A stretch of DNA of 64,000 nucleotides from Gari tellinella (GCA_922989275.2 OV277863.1:45614999-45678998); one strand, 5' to 3'. Positions 1-10,552 are shown, numbered from the stretch's first letter. Notes: generated by a model from the letters alone, not told the origin. Program-made: numbers and translations.

Positions 1-188
1 AAATGCTGAGGAAACATGTTATCAAAAACTAAAATCTTCATTTCTGCACCAAACCCTTTGGTGTCACTACTCAGATTTGTCTCGAAGAGACGGTTCTAAT
101 GAGTAGTAACGCCATAGGATTTTTTGCAGCATTAGTTTAAAAATGTTGGATTAGATTACATTACACCCCCTTATCTGGAACCCTGTGT
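1..188. mobile_element. Family G MITE, partial at window edge
   Basis: The core is imperfectly palindromic: 'tttggtgtcactactca' near 60 faces 'gagtagtaacgccatag' near 101-117. The right end reads 'cccttatctggaaccctg', matching the complete copy at 3657-3845. The left end lies at or beyond the window edge. Confidence 0.6.
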
Positions 189-469
189 TGTTAGATGCTT
201 ACTCTGAACTTTCTGCTTTACTTCGAGCCTGCTTTAGCTTCCATCTGCTAAATTATAGAAACTATTTCATTTTCTAGTGTGATAATTAATTATTCATACG
301 TGTCAAAACTGAAGAAAAATTATTTCATCAGTTCTTTGTTACGAGAAAACTGTCCATCCTCTTTCTACTGCAATAATCGTGTCCGGTCTGCATTATTTGC
401 TTAGGCTCATATATAACTCGTGACTGCTCTATTTTTTAATAATATGAATTCATGGTGTTTATACAGTTT
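189..469. other. AT-rich stretch, nothing recognised
   Basis: I see no coding exon, tandem repeat or terminal inverted repeat here. A half-palindrome remnant ('ttactttcgagcctgctttagc') near 220-242 resembles one arm of the family A core. Confidence 0.4.
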
Positions 470-870
470 AAAGATACAGATTTCTGCTCTTTTTTAAGAC
501 ATTGACTGTAAAAATCGGACGAAAAATGATTTGTCTATAGGCTTTTTTATAACGGTAGGTAACCCTTTCTTGTGCGAGAATCTGCAGTCAAATGCCTGCT
601 GGTTCATTAGGTTTATACTCTTTAACAATTACTCGCTCAATATAAAACGTTATTATTTTCACAAATAAAAGCTGAATATCTTAGCTCTCATATGAGCCCT
701 ATATTTTGGAAATCGGAGGAAAATTAAAGTTTTAACGGACTTTTAATTAACAATAGGTAGCCGTCCCAGGCGAACGCGCGCGCTTTAGACGTGTTTATCG
801 ATCGATTAACCGCGAGTCGGCGGACAGGTATCGATCGGCGAATGAACGACACCATTATTGGGGAAATGCA
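470..870. repeat. Dispersed repeat R1, copy 1
   Basis: Two consecutive blocks share a pattern of 'aaaatcggacgaaaa' or 'gaaatcggaggaaaa' followed by 'aacggtaggtaac' or 'aacaataggtagcc'. They are followed by a CpG-rich tail with 'atcgatcgattaa' and 'gaatgaacgacacc'. The same order of motifs recurs at 42290-42960, so this is an interspersed repeat and not a gene. Confidence 0.6.
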
Positions 871-899
871 TGGGTTTTTAGGTGGTTTCAGATCCGGTG

Positions 900-1135
900 C
901 TTATTAATTCGTGGTTTTTGACCAAATAGACCCACATTCGAACTTGACCTACATTTTATTGTGGTAAATGTTTTGACCAAGTTTCATAAGATCATTCGTA
1001 GGCTCTAAGGTTTATCTATGATGTGACCTATTGACCTAGTTTTGACAGGACATGACCCACATTCAAACCTGCCCTAGATTTTAATGAAAGTTTCATTATC
1101 CAATGAGATTTGTAGCCACTAGAGTGAAAATGAAC
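900..1135. repeat. Diverged copies of the 'gacctag/tgaccaag' satellite
   Basis: The text 'gacccacattcgaacttgacctacatttt', 'tgaccaagtttcataag' and 'gacccacattcaaacctg' matches the ~140-bp unit that fills 13380-16850. About two degenerate units are present. Confidence 0.6.
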
Positions 1136-1213
1136 TAATTGTGGATTGACGAACATATGGCAAAGAAAGCAAGACACAGACAGATGAAAAAAGGAGTATT
1201 TCTAGTAACCTAC

Positions 1214-1345
1214 CTGATCCTGCTGTCTCAGTGTCACAGAAGGTTTCTTTATCAGGTTGCTGAACCTGGAATCAAGGATGTCTAATCTAGCCCTTACATC
1301 GCTCAGCCTGCTACCTATATCTGTTTTAACTGCCTTTGTTTCATC
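1214..1345 (-). CDS. Coding exon of an unrecognised protein (third exon seen)
   Basis: On the minus strand an acceptor 'TTTTTCTCCCAG' is followed by an open 132-nt segment (44 codons, phase 0 at both ends) and the donor 'CAG|GTAGGT'. The peptide starts DETKAVKTDIGSRLSDVRAR and ends near TLRQQDQ. The stretch SRLSDVRARLDILDSRFSNL spaces hydrophobic residues in heptads, so a coiled coil is likely. The phase matches the exons at 8499-8639 and 10820-10942 on the same strand, so I assign all three to one gene. The intron to the previous exon is about 7.15 kb and holds the Tc1-like element and several MITEs. No further exon is seen at 1-1213, so the gene probably continues off the left edge. I do not recognise the family and propose no function. 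Confidence 0.72.
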
Positions 1346-1956
1346 CTGGGAGAAAAATGTACTCAAATCAGGTAATGCAGAAACACATAAAAAAGATACA
1401 CATTAAATCAGTCACCCCAGAAACTTCAAATAGAAAAGTCCAGTTTCCTATCAACTCTCGTCCATTTCTGATTATTCACCATTAATTTGAATGATATATT
1501 GCAAAATGACAAACAGTGGAGACGCTGATCAGAGGGCTCCTGCAGTGATCAAGTGGGTTTGTTAAATCTTTTGCATACCACTGGTGAATTTGTAACAAAC
1601 AATTTGTTTGATCCAGATACAATGTCCATCTCTTAAAAAAATAATGTACAGTACTTTGAGAATTGCTGTAGACAATGATGTAAAAGGATTAGGTTGATTT
1701 CTGTAAAAGACATGTTGAGGGCTTGCCTTCAAAACAGGCTTATTTATGGAGTAATGGATTAAGCAGTAGATCTAGTAAAACAATGCAAGTCAATAAAAGA
1801 GGAAAACACAGGAAATTGATATTTGGATCTATTCCTTCCTATAATAATCAAAGTTTGTTCAATACAGAAGTGGTAAGATAGAGAAATTGATGCAAGCTAT
1901 AATTATTATCCTCCTTATCAAGCACTGTCCGTCAAAAGGCAATAAAAACCTATTGA
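1346..1956. other. Intron of the unknown gene, no further exon seen
   Basis: This is AT-rich sequence. It contains half of a family C hairpin near 1510-1560 ('gacaaacagtggagac..gatcagagggctcc'). No splice-flanked open segment was found. Confidence 0.45.
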
Positions 1957-2196
1957 CCCATTACCCCATAGCCTGTTTCTAGTATTGAAGAGAGTTAACC
2001 ACTTAAAGCAAGTTGAAAGTAAAGCAGAATGTGCCTTAAGGCACATTCTGCTTTACTTTCAGCCTGCTTTAAGATAGCATCTGCTAGGTTATAGAAAATA
2101 TTTCTTCTGGTACATATTCTTGGCTGTATAAATTGGAACTGTTTTCTTTAGTTGAGAAATAAAAGGCGTAAAAAGGCGTATTCATGGAGTAATGGG
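1957..2196. mobile_element. Family A MITE (TTAA type)
   Basis: The left end 'CCCATTACCCCATAG' (flank TTGA, a mutated TTAA) is inverted-repeat-matched to the right end '...ATGGAGTAATGGG' with TTAA at 2197-2200. The core is a ~70-bp near-perfect palindrome, 'cttaaagcaagttgaaag' facing 'ctttcagcctgctttaag', with tip 'gccttaaggc'. The element is 240 bp, close to the 243 bp of the best copies. Confidence 0.8.
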
Positions 2197-2464
2197 TTAA
2201 AGGGCTTAACTTTATCAGTGTTTATGTAAATATTTTAAAACCAGTATCCTAGTAAAATGATTTTGTCACAACCGCCGGTCAAGTAGGGTAACCATTCGGA
2301 AGATTGATCGTTTAACTAATTAGTCAAATAACCGATTATCGACACCCATATCATGAATACATGTAATAGTAAAAGCTCTTTTTCAAGCTTTCTGCATTAC
2401 TTTTGTCCCACATAAAGCAGCAAGCTGATTTCTAAAGTAACTTTATTCCTCACATGCAACACTT

Positions 2465-2800
2465 CCAATAACTCCATAGATACACATTTTAATGCCTTTA
2501 GTTTATTACTCCACTGAAGAAAATAAATCAAATTTATAGTTATGAATAAACAACATAAGAAATATTTTCTTTAGCCTAGCAGATGGTGGCTTAAAGACAA
2601 CAACTCAGCATGATAAGGGTTAAACGCTGTTCTTCCTGTTATATAACCAATGTTGTAAACATGTTCTATGTCACATGCCTAGACTAGGCCTTGACTTAAT
2701 ATCTGAATAAACTTGTAAACTTATAACAGACTGAAAGTAAAGCAGAATGCACCTTAAAGGCTCATTCTGATTTACTTTCAGCCTGATTAAAGTGGTATCA
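2465..2800. repeat. Degenerate family A fragments
   Basis: 'aactccatagatacacattttaatgcc' and 'cctagcagatggtggcttaaag' match one half of family A and end in 'aagggttaa' at about 2632. A separate palindromic core occupies about 2727-2790 ('cagactgaaagtaaagcag' facing 'ttactttcagcctgattaaag'). Confidence 0.55.
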
Positions 2801-3656
2801 TGTTTTCAAAACTAGAAATTTGCTACGTGGTAAAAAGTATAATATAATACTGCAGGCGACAAAATAGAAAGTACTTAATGATACCCTTTTTCTATGCTGG
2901 TCCATCTGCTCACATTTTAATGGTAAATCTTTAAATACGAATTTTGTCGTCTGCCAAGGACTTTTCACTCTATGTTGACTCCTGTCTGACTGGGTTTTAA
3001 CCCTTTACCACATAGCATGATTCTAGTTTTAACAAGAAATATCTTTAAAAAAGATATTCAGCGGAATGAGTGGTTGAACTAAGGCTATAGATGGGTGACA
3101 GGGTGTGCAAAATTGAATGAAATTGAGGTTTTCAAATAATTGTAATATCTTGGATTGGAAAGCAAAAAATACAAGTATACAATTGAAACAGTAACTTTTA
3201 TTTAAAATGCAAAACTATCATGTACAGAAACAATAATTTAACTCATATCCTAGCTACTGGTAGGAGATCCTCACATTAATCTATTGTTCTATATAGCAAA
3301 CTTCATTCATAGAATTTCTTGAAACAAACTATAACATACACAAATGTACAGATACAATAGTCTGCTGTACTTCACTCAAGATTGTATATAATGATGAAAC
3401 AACACGATTGTGTTTAACTCACTTTAGGCCATTTATATATAATATTGCTTTTAATATATGGTAAATGTGTACAAATAACAAATTGGTAGTAAACAATTAC
3501 AAAACACCTAGCTTCCTCTGTATATCTATAAAAAGATTTCAGATGTCATATCTTAAAATAGAAGCATAATTGCATCAGCCCAGTGTAGTAAACAGTCAGT
3601 CTGTGTCTCTTCATTTTACACTCACAGTCCATATCTGGTAAAACAGACCAGCCTAC
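2801..3656. other. AT-rich stretch, nothing recognised
   Basis: No splice-flanked open segment, tandem repeat or clear terminal inverted repeat was seen on either strand. Confidence 0.35.
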
Positions 3657-3845
3657 AGGGCTCCAGATAAGAGGGAGTAAGCTAAACAAATCACATTTTT
3701 TCACTCCTTTCAGCACAAAACCCTATGGTGTTACCACTCATTTTGATTGTCTCGAAGAGACAATTCAAATGAGTAGTGACACCACAGGGTTTATTGCACA
3801 AATAAAGATTTTAAGTTTTGAAATAATTCCCTTATCTGGAGCCCT
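3657..3845. mobile_element. Family G MITE, complete copy
   Basis: The ends are 'agggctccagataag' and 'cttatctggagccct', inverted repeats of each other. The centre is palindromic: 'aaccctatggtgttaccactcatttt' faces 'aaatgagtagtgacaccacagggtt' around 'ctcgaagag'. Similar elements occur at 1-188, 53640-53790, 55881-56020 and 58548-58980. The same end sequence bounds the larger element 11411-12588. Confidence 0.75.
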
Positions 3846-3981
3846 GGCTACTATCCAATCAGACTATTCAGTTTTAACAGTAACTGTTGCTCTTAATTCT
3901 AAATTTCTGATCAAATATAATTGGTTGAAATGTGTGGCCAAATAGAAACCAGTCAGCTCCGCTGAAAAATAGGTGACTGGA

Positions 3982-4148
3982 GGCACATTCTGCTTTACTT
4001 TCAGTCTGGTTTAAGCTACCACCTGCTAAAATCAATACCGGTAAAATATTCCTTATGATACATATTCATGACTGTATAAATTGGAACTATTTTCTTCAAA
4101 AGAGGAATAAACTGAATGCGCTGAAAGGCACTTCTATGGGGGAAAGGG
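3982..4148. mobile_element. Family A MITE, right half
   Basis: It begins inside the core ('gcacattctgctttactttcag'), continues through the right arm ('taccacctgctaaaat', 'actgtataaattggaactat') and ends at 'ggaaaggg' + TTAA (4149-4152). The left half is missing. Confidence 0.7.
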
Positions 4149-4200
4149 TTAAAGAAACATTATACCTCGCTTGTTATTGACTTACTTCTGTGCATGTTTA

Positions 4201-4461
4201 CCCATTTCCTCATAGAAGTGCTCACCTTTTAGCACATTTAATTTATTCCTCCATAGAAGAAAACAGTTCCATTTTATACAGTTATTTTCATACTTGTTCT
4301 AAAGTTACCAAACAAAATATTTTCTATATCAAAGTAGATGGTGGCTTAAAACAGACTGACAGTAAAACAGAATGTGCCTCAACGCACATTCTGTTTTACT
4401 TTCAACCTGCTTTAAGTACTCCGGTGTTTTTAAAACTAGTAAGAGACTATGGGATAAAGGA
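4201..4461. mobile_element. Family A MITE
   Basis: The orientation is opposite to the copy at 1957. The left end is 'CCCATTTCCTCATAG' (flank TTTA) and the right end is 'ctatgggataaagga' with TTAA at 4462-4465. The core palindrome has tip 'gcctcaacgc'. An open frame across it is an artefact of the palindrome. Confidence 0.75.
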
Positions 4462-4484
4462 TTAATACAGTTCAACCTGTTATT

Positions 4485-4650
4485 TAGAACTCTTTACTCC
4501 ATAGACATGTAAACGCCTTTAATTCATTCCTCCACTAACCATCACCGTATAGTTGTTTCTAGTTTTGAAGGCAGGTGACCACTTAAAGCAGATTGAAAGT
4601 AAAATTTAGGCACATTCTGCTTTACTTTCAGCCTGTTTATAGCTAACATC
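4485..4650. repeat. Rearranged family A fragments
   Basis: A short left end 'ctttactccatagacatgtaaacgcctttaa' is followed by a second fragment starting at 'ccgtatagttgtttctagtttt'. That fragment runs into a core with a shortened left arm ('gattgaaagtaaaatttaggcacattctgc'). Confidence 0.55.
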
Positions 4651-4756
4651 CATTTATTATCTCAAGAAGCCTGGAAAAGACTAGACTTATCACTAAAGGT
4701 GAATAATACCCCCACTAGCACCTAAGAGGCTAATGTGTCAGGATAATGTTGATGTA

Positions 4757-4780
4757 CACTCAGTACAAAAAGAAACGAGA
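4757..4780. repeat. Left TIR of the Tc1-like element
   Basis: All 24 bases match the reverse complement of 6495-6518. It is preceded by TA (4755-4756). Confidence 0.93.
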
Positions 4781-4956
4781 CTAACATTCAGGCATATTTT
4801 ATTTCACTTTCACGTAGTATACTGTAACAAAAAACATTGTAAATATAAAGCACATTTCATTGTGAGTAACTACCACAAAAATCAAAACAATACAATTGAT
4901 ATGAAGGACGTTGTGGTTATTAAACGAGAGTCTACCTTGTTTTCAAATTTCACAAT

Positions 4957-6234
4957 TTAGTACCTTGTGTAACTCCCCCTTGCGACAATCAAAGCATGAC
5001 ATCTCTGGTGCATTGAGTTAACAAGCTGTCCAATAAATGGCTGGGGAATGGCATTCCACTCTTGTGTGGCAGCCAGACGTAGGTCCTGAACAGTCTGTGG
5101 AGCTGGGACTCGAGCATAAACTCTCCTCTTTAATTCATCCCAGAGATGCTCCATCGAGGCCATATCTGGTGACATGGCGGGCCAATCAAGAATGTTGATG
5201 CCGTTTGCAGCCAAGAAGTTACGGGTGAGTCGAGCTGTATGTGGGGGTGCATTGTCGTGCTGTAGAGTGCCATGTCCTTGGAGATTGTTCTGTACAAACG
5301 GAAGCACTACAGGTGCTATCACTTGCTGCACATACCTCTGTGCATTGACATTCCTGTCAAAAATTACCAGCCTCGTCCTACCGTGCCTAGAAATGCCTCC
5401 CCATACATGTATGGAAGCTCCACCCCATCTGTTGTACCTTTGCACACACGCCTCTGCAAACCTTTCGTTCCTGCGACTCCAAACCCTTGCCCTACCATCA
5501 GCCCTACTCAACGATATTTTAGATTCATCACTAAATACTACTCTATTTCACTGTCTGCGCGTCATCCTGGTGTGGCGTTGGGCCCAACGTAGCCGCTCGT
5601 GCTTATGTCGTCTTGTCAACACAGCTGCCTTCTTTGGCCGTCGGCATCGCATTCCTGCTTCCTTGAGGCGGTTACGGACTGTATTGGGATGTATTCTGCT
5701 TCTGAAAGATAAACATAAAAAGATCCATTTATTGTCCATTCTAAATGTTAAAAATAACGCAACAACAACCACAACAAAAACAACAACAAAATTATTTATA
5801 GGCAAATGAAACACTGTACACATCTGTTGTTAATTTTAGAAATTTCTTTCGGCATAAACCAACTCGGAAATAATATGTTAAAATATTCATCACTAGAAAC
5901 TTAATTGAATCATGACAATTTTATTCGATTTACTGATTTTTCATACGAATACTTACCCATGATTACCGAAAGTCTGTCTGGCGGTGTCTGTGGCTGGTAA
6001 GAAGCACTGTCTGAGGTGCGATACCCGCATGTGAACATCTTGCCGACATGTTGTTATTCTAGGCCGACCTGTTTTAGGAAGATCTTTCACATTTCCCGCA
6101 TTTCTGAAGCGGTTAAACCACCGTGTAACTGTATTAATATGGCAGTTCAACTGACGCGCGACATGGGTTTTCGCGACCCCTGCCCGCATAAGCCCAATGG
6201 CTTGGTTTCTTAAAGCTTCGCTGAGACAAGGCAT
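4957..6234 (-). pseudogene. Tc1-like DD34E transposase, split by an intron and broken by one stop
   Basis: Exon 1 is 6234-5957 and exon 2 is 5701-4957. Removing the GT-AG intron 5702-5956 (phase 2) joins GG+A to give ...NHG|SRIHPNTVRNRL in frame, 340 codons plus stop, the usual size for the family. The first helix-turn-helix lies at about residues 5-45 (VAKTHVARQLNCHINTVTRW), GRPR at 56-59, and a second HTH near 97-110. The catalytic residues are D151 (FSDES), D242 (QHDNAPPH) and E277 (MEHLWDELKRR), with 34 residues between the last two, the Tc1-family spacing. Codon 144 (5550-5548) is TGA just before NRVVFSDES, where TGG (Trp) is likely in relatives. This one change would stop translation before the catalytic core. 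An alternative start near 5511 would lack the DNA-binding domain. The call is a recently inactivated transposase. Confidence 0.9.
5702..5956 (-). other. Spliceosomal-type intron in the Tc1-like transposase
   Basis: The donor on the minus strand is ATGG|GTAAGT and the acceptor is TTTATCTTTCAG|AAGC. The intron is 255 bp and AT-rich. Its removal restores a continuous Tc1 transposase frame, which is the evidence that it is an intron and not an insertion scar. Introns are known in some nematode Tc1/Tc3 elements. Confidence 0.85.
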
Positions 6235-6494
6235 ACTTAAGAACTGATCTGATTTTTTGTTTTTCCTAATTGCCGGGGTTCTGCTATGACACTGCTACAT
6301 TTTGTCCACCCGGATTGCACGTGTTCGTTTAGCGCACGGGAAAATGGTGATTGTTAAGACAGTGTCACGGCTGTTGAGCGTCAATAGAAAAAATCGATAA
6401 TTGACCTTTAGGAGTTATGGACCTCCTCATTTCATATTACGAAGAAATTTGCTTTAGCCCGTTTTAAAGTATTAAATTGAAACAACTAAAAAAC

Positions 6495-6518
6495 TCTCGT
6501 TTCTTTTTGTACTGAGTG
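6495..6518. repeat. Right TIR of the Tc1-like element
   Basis: Exact inverted partner of 4757-4780. It is followed by TA (6519-6520). Confidence 0.93.
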
Positions 6519-6599
6519 TATGTACTCCATGAAAATGAACATGAAAATTTCTGATACTGAAAGTGACTTTTCAGATGCTTGGCTTGTATATCAAAATGA

Positions 6600-7200
6600 G
6601 TTTGGTACAAAAGAGTAAAGTATAAATAACAAAGGGCAATAACTCAAAACATACTGATAACAGAGTTGCGGATCTTGTGCACTGCATTGCACTTGTGGTT
6701 TATGTCATCTATCTGAATATGCATTTTGAGGTCCAAATATAGCTTTGATACTTTTGAAGTTATACTCATGACAAGCCTGACTTTGACAACATTGCTAAAG
6801 GGCAATAACTTCCAAAATACTGAAGACAGAGTTATGTACTTTGGTCACTGCACTTGAGGTCAATGTAATCTGACTTGGACAAAATCAACAAACGGCAAAA
6901 ACTCATAAAGTATTGATGCCAAAGTTACGGTTCTTGTGCACTGCACTTGTGGTCAATGTGATCTTTATGTATACCAAGTTTAAAGTCAATATCTTTAATA
7001 CTTTTGAAGTTATGCTCAAAACAAGCCTGATTTGGAACAAATCAACAAAGGGCAATAACTCCAGTTATGGACCTTGTGGTCAATGTGATCTATCTGTATA
7101 TTAAGTTTAAAGTCAATAGCATTTATACTTTGAAGTCAATAGCTTTTATACTTTGGAAGTTATGCTCTGGACAAGCCAGACGTATGAACAAGGTGACTCC
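6600..7200. repeat. Degenerate tandem repeat with 'gggcaataactc' units
   Basis: About four irregular units each carry 'aaagggcaataact', 'agagttatgnnctttgt', 'gcacttgtggtcaatgtgatct' and 'tttaaagtcaata'. Units start near 6630, 6797, 6890 and 7046. Fragments of the type recur near 9040. Short open frames inside are not genes. Confidence 0.7.
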
Positions 7201-7692
7201 AGTTTACTTTGTCTGTGTGGGGTCAAATTAAAGTGTGAAAATGACAGACTGAATTTTGTTAACAAGAACAATGACACAAAATATTTGATCCCAGAAATTT
7301 CAAATGAACAATTCTATTTTCCAAATTAAGTTTAGTCCATTATGACTACCCGGTATTTAGGGTTTTTTTGTGGGGGGTTTTAATAATTAAATACATGTAC
7401 ATAAAATTATTGCAAAACTACAAAGAGAATTATGCTAAACTACAAGAGTGTCTTAGAGTACAAAACTTGATTAGAGGGCTACTGAAGGAGTCTTCTGATC
7501 CGTGTCTACAGTGTTTACACAGGACAAGTGTACTCAGCACTACACTATTTCTAAAGCAGAGAATATGACCCATACCCCTGGAACAGAACAATTCCTTTAT
7601 TATTCTCAGATCACAAACATGTAATAACATGAAGAATATTAGTATACAATTGTATTTTTGGTTAGTACTTGGATTGAGAATTTCCATATTAA

Positions 7693-7936
7693 CCCTTTCT
7701 CCCATAGAAGTGACTTTAAGCGTATTTAATTTATTCATCCGCTGAAGCAAATAGTTCCTGTTTATATCCTCATGAACAATAACCATTACAAATACTTAAT
7801 ATAGCCTAGCAGATTTAAGCTTAAAGCAGGCTGAAAGTAAAGCAGAATGTGCCCTAAGGCACATTCTGCTTTAATTTCAACCTGCTTTAAGTGATCACCT
7901 GTCTTTAATGTTATAAAAAGTTTATTGGGTAAAGGG
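7693..7936. mobile_element. Family A MITE, 244 bp, TTAA on both sides
   Basis: TTAA lies at 7689-7692 and 7937-7940. The ends are 'CCCTTTCTCCCATAG' and 'ctttattgggtaaaGGG'. The core palindrome has tip 'gccctaaggc'. Confidence 0.82.
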
Positions 7937-7940
7937 TTAA

Positions 7941-8498
7941 ATCTCTGAAAATGAATTTGTTTCAATCTATTTGACCATGAACAAGTCTATAGTGTTTTTG
8001 ATTTGACTTATCCCTAAATTGTGCTCTGCTTTACAAAGACAGATCTGACGAAGTAATTGTAAATATTTTGCCGAAAATTGAGAAAATAGATACTTTTGCC
8101 ATTTGAAACATAGCCCAATAAGGGCTATAAATTAACTGAAAAATAGTCCTGGTAAAGTATTTGTATTCTCTTCATTACGGTTCAGTGGCTTATCAGCACA
8201 CAATCTGAAAGTATTAGTTTAAACTTTATATATTTCACATTGATTATGAAACATGTTCTAACAACTTATAGGCACATCACTTTTGATGCCGTGATTGGCG
8301 GCTAATATTTGATCAGTTCTGTAGACAGAAACCTGAGTACCCATAAAAATCTGTGTGTTCTGACCGGCGACTAATGTCTGAAAGTATGACTCCAACCACT
8401 ACAACACCAAGGTGACAGGCCAAGGCAAAACCATGGGAAAGGTTACACCTAAGGCTAAATGTAAGTCAGCTGGTGATACAAAAATTAGTCATGTTTAC
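7941..8498. other. Intronic AT-rich stretch, nothing recognised
   Basis: No splice-bounded open segment or repeat structure was seen between the family A element and the exon at 8499. Confidence 0.35.
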
Positions 8499-8639
8499 CC
8501 ATTTCCTCTGTCGACATTTGATTGGCAGTTCAGTCAATGGTGAGTTCTCACTCCAGGGACATTTTGCTCTGCGTTGCTCCCATCTTGACGGAGTGTTACC
8601 AGACCACTTTACCGGTGTACTACACTCATTTTCTTTAAT
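8499..8639 (-). CDS. Coding exon of an unrecognised protein (second exon seen)
   Basis: A strong acceptor, 'TTGGTTTTATCTTCAG' on the minus strand, precedes 141 nt (47 codons) starting IKENECSTPVKWSGNTPSRW and ending KCRQRKW. The donor is TGG|GTAAAC. Phase is 0 at both ends, matching 10820-10942 and 1214-1345. The peptide is rich in S/T-P (STPV, NTPS, ENSPL), Trp and basic residues and has no hydrophobic segment. It looks like a low-complexity, possibly phosphorylated region of a cytosolic or nuclear protein. An open frame continues upstream of the acceptor, but its sequence reads like an intron tract. I do not recognise a domain. Confidence 0.72.
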
Positions 8640-9400
8640 CTGAAGATAAAACCAACAGAACACGATTAACCTTATTCCTCCTGAATATTCATATGCACAT
8701 GTATATAACTCCACCCACTAGGAACATCTATCACCTGAATCATTAAATTGCCTACCATAGTAATACAACTTCAAGGACACTTTTTCCCAAAGAAAGGATG
8801 CAAACTTATGTCAGACAGATCCTTCAGGAGCAGTCTGATCAAGGCCTACTCTTCTTTCAAAAAGTGTCAATATATGCAAATGTAGCAGAAGGGTAAAAAC
8901 AAAAATAGATGGGTTCCTTGGAAATGTGTGTCACCTGCCAGCAAGCGTCAGTATAACATTCTCTTTACATTAAAGAAATTTCATTTCAAAATCAGTAAAA
9001 CAGAAGAAATCTGCATGAAAAGAAAATTTTGAAAAGGGGAATAACACTCACAATATTGATACAAGAGTTATGACCCTTGTGCAAAACACTTCTACTTGTC
9101 AAGCTCTTTCTATAAATAATGTTTCATCTTAAAAGCTTCAGTAGAACAGCAGTTATGAAGTGTGACACAAAAAGTGTGACGGACAAACAGACGGACGGAC
9201 AGACGGATGGACGGACGCCGAAAAAGTGACCCCTAAGTGTCACCTCTGCCTACAACAGATGACACAAAAATCAAGTCAGTTAGTCTAAATATCAACCATT
9301 TTTGACATATTTTAAATTTTTAATCTTCATTTTTAAGACAGGTGGCTGTTAAAAGCAGGCTGAAATTCAAGCAAACACATTCATATAAAGTTTTCTGTTT
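8640..9400. other. Intronic, dispersed-repeat fragments
   Basis: It contains a weak hairpin ('cagacagatccttcaggagcagtctgatc') near 8813-8840. A bivalve-type fragment at 9040-9245 has 'gttatgacccttgtgcaaaac' and ends in a (gacg)n-like run, 'gacggacggacagacgg'. No exon was seen. Confidence 0.45.
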
Positions 9401-9404
9401 TATT

Positions 9405-9560
9405 TCCACAGCCTGGCTTCAAGGTTATATAGCCTTTGAGTTGAGTCTGAAGTCATTCTCAAGTCCATTCTCTTTAGCCTAGGCTCAGATCTGACCAATC
9501 AAATTGTGTGAGAACAAACTCAGACTCAACTCAAAGGCTTTATAACATTGGACCCAGTAC
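9405..9560. mobile_element. Family H inverted-repeat element
   Basis: 'ggttatatagcctttgagttgagtctga' at about 9421-9448 faces 'actcagactcaactcaaaggctttataac' at about 9516-9545. Single arms of the same family occur near 47745 and at the right edge (63955-64000). Confidence 0.7.
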
Positions 9561-9752
9561 CTGTCAGAATGTTTTCTATGACTCTTGATCAAACTTGGTA
9601 GAAGCATGAAGAGTTTCTATGAGGAATAGGCAATACATGACAGGAGTACAGCAGTGATAATTTTACCTGATGACTGTGCATCCCGAGTCCTATACTGACT
9701 CACTAAATTTGCCAGGGACTCATTATTTAAAAAGTTGTGAGACCTTTATTAA

Positions 9753-9892
9753 CCTATTACTCATAAGCAAATAGTATTCAAGCATGTTAAAAGTAAAGCA
9801 GAATGTGCCTTAAGGCACATTCTGCTTTACTTTCAACCTGCTTTAAGTGATTACATGCCTTCAAAACTAAAAATAAGTTATGGGATATTGGG
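9753..9892. mobile_element. Family A MITE, internally deleted
   Basis: TTAA at 9749-9752 is followed by 'CCTATTACTCATAAG', a shortened left arm, an intact palindromic core (tip 'gccttaaggc') and the end 'ttatgggatattggg'. The right TTAA has decayed. Confidence 0.7.
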
Positions 9893-10040
9893 TAATTTTT
9901 CACCTTAAGGACTCAATGTTTGTTTCAAGGACTCATTTTTTTTACAGAACGTGCATCCCGAGGACTCATTCATCTGATTTCTAAAAATATCACTGGTACA
10001 GTTACTATGAAGGAAAGCATTATTAACCCATTACTCCATA

Positions 10041-10400
10041 CAGTGCTCCCTCTCTACAAAAACACCCAATGGGAGACAAAGAATTTGTTTGTTGTTCAGA
10101 GGGAGTTATTATAGGGAGGTAAGTTAATTGGCTTACATTTGCAAACAGCTTGAATCCAGATCAGATGCTGCATAACACAGCGTCTGATCTTGATTCAAGC
10201 TGTTTGACACTCACCATTATGTTTTTTTCTGTCAAATTTTCCATTATGTGACTGAGAAAAGCAGTAGATGACAATCTTAAGCAGACGATATTGAAGCCGT
10301 GAAAAGTTTGGACATAATTGACTTATATGGGGAACAGCGGCAAGGGTCGTTGTAAAGAGATAGTCATTGTTTGGAGGGCTGTTGTAGGGAGGGAGCGCTG
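10041..10400. mobile_element. Family F MITE, uninterrupted copy
   Basis: The ends are 'gtgctccctctctaca' and 'tgtagggagggagcgc'. The inner hairpin 'aaacagcttgaatccagatcagatgct' faces 'cagcgtctgatcttgattcaagctgttt' at about 10144-10207. The copy at 22878-26032 is the same family split by a 2.78-kb insertion. Confidence 0.75.
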
Positions 10401-10419
10401 TAGATACACATAAGAGGTA

Positions 10420-10502
10420 TTTATTGTATGAATATTACTATGTGATTAAGATGATGTACTTTGTACAAATCTGAATAAAATATGTTCTGTTCTGTTCTGT
10501 TC
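10420..10502 (+). repeat. LINE/SINE-type 3' tail with (ttctg)n
   Basis: 'gatgtactttgtacaaatctgaataaaat' followed by 'atgttctgttctgttctgttc' has the form of a non-LTR retrotransposon 3' end with a short tandem tail. No coding part is attached. Confidence 0.55.
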
Positions 10503-10552
10503 ACATAAGAGGGGGTCGAGTGTTTACATTTTCTTGTCTGTAGAAATATTAA

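Larger units (their letters stand above)
4757..6518 (-). mobile_element. Full-length Tc1-like transposon with TA target site
   Basis: The element is bounded by a perfect 24-bp terminal inverted repeat: 4757-4780 starts CACTCAGTACAAAAAG, and its exact reverse complement is 6495-6518. TA dinucleotides flank it at 4755-4756 and 6519-6520, the target duplication of Tc1/mariner elements. The 1,762-bp length is typical. The minus strand carries one split transposase gene with a GT-AG intron and one in-frame stop. Perfect TIRs suggest fairly recent insertion. It sits in the ~7-kb intron of the unknown minus-strand gene, in the same orientation. Confidence 0.93.

Noticed and set aside
5174..5809. 211-codon plus-strand frame
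   Set aside because: It is antisense to the Tc1 transposase, which has the conserved motifs on the minus strand.
9677..9727. Possible small minus-strand exon reading SLANLVSQYRTRDAQSS before CAG|GTAAAA
   Set aside because: The would-be acceptor has no pyrimidine tract and the end phase (1) does not fit the phase-0 exons on either side.
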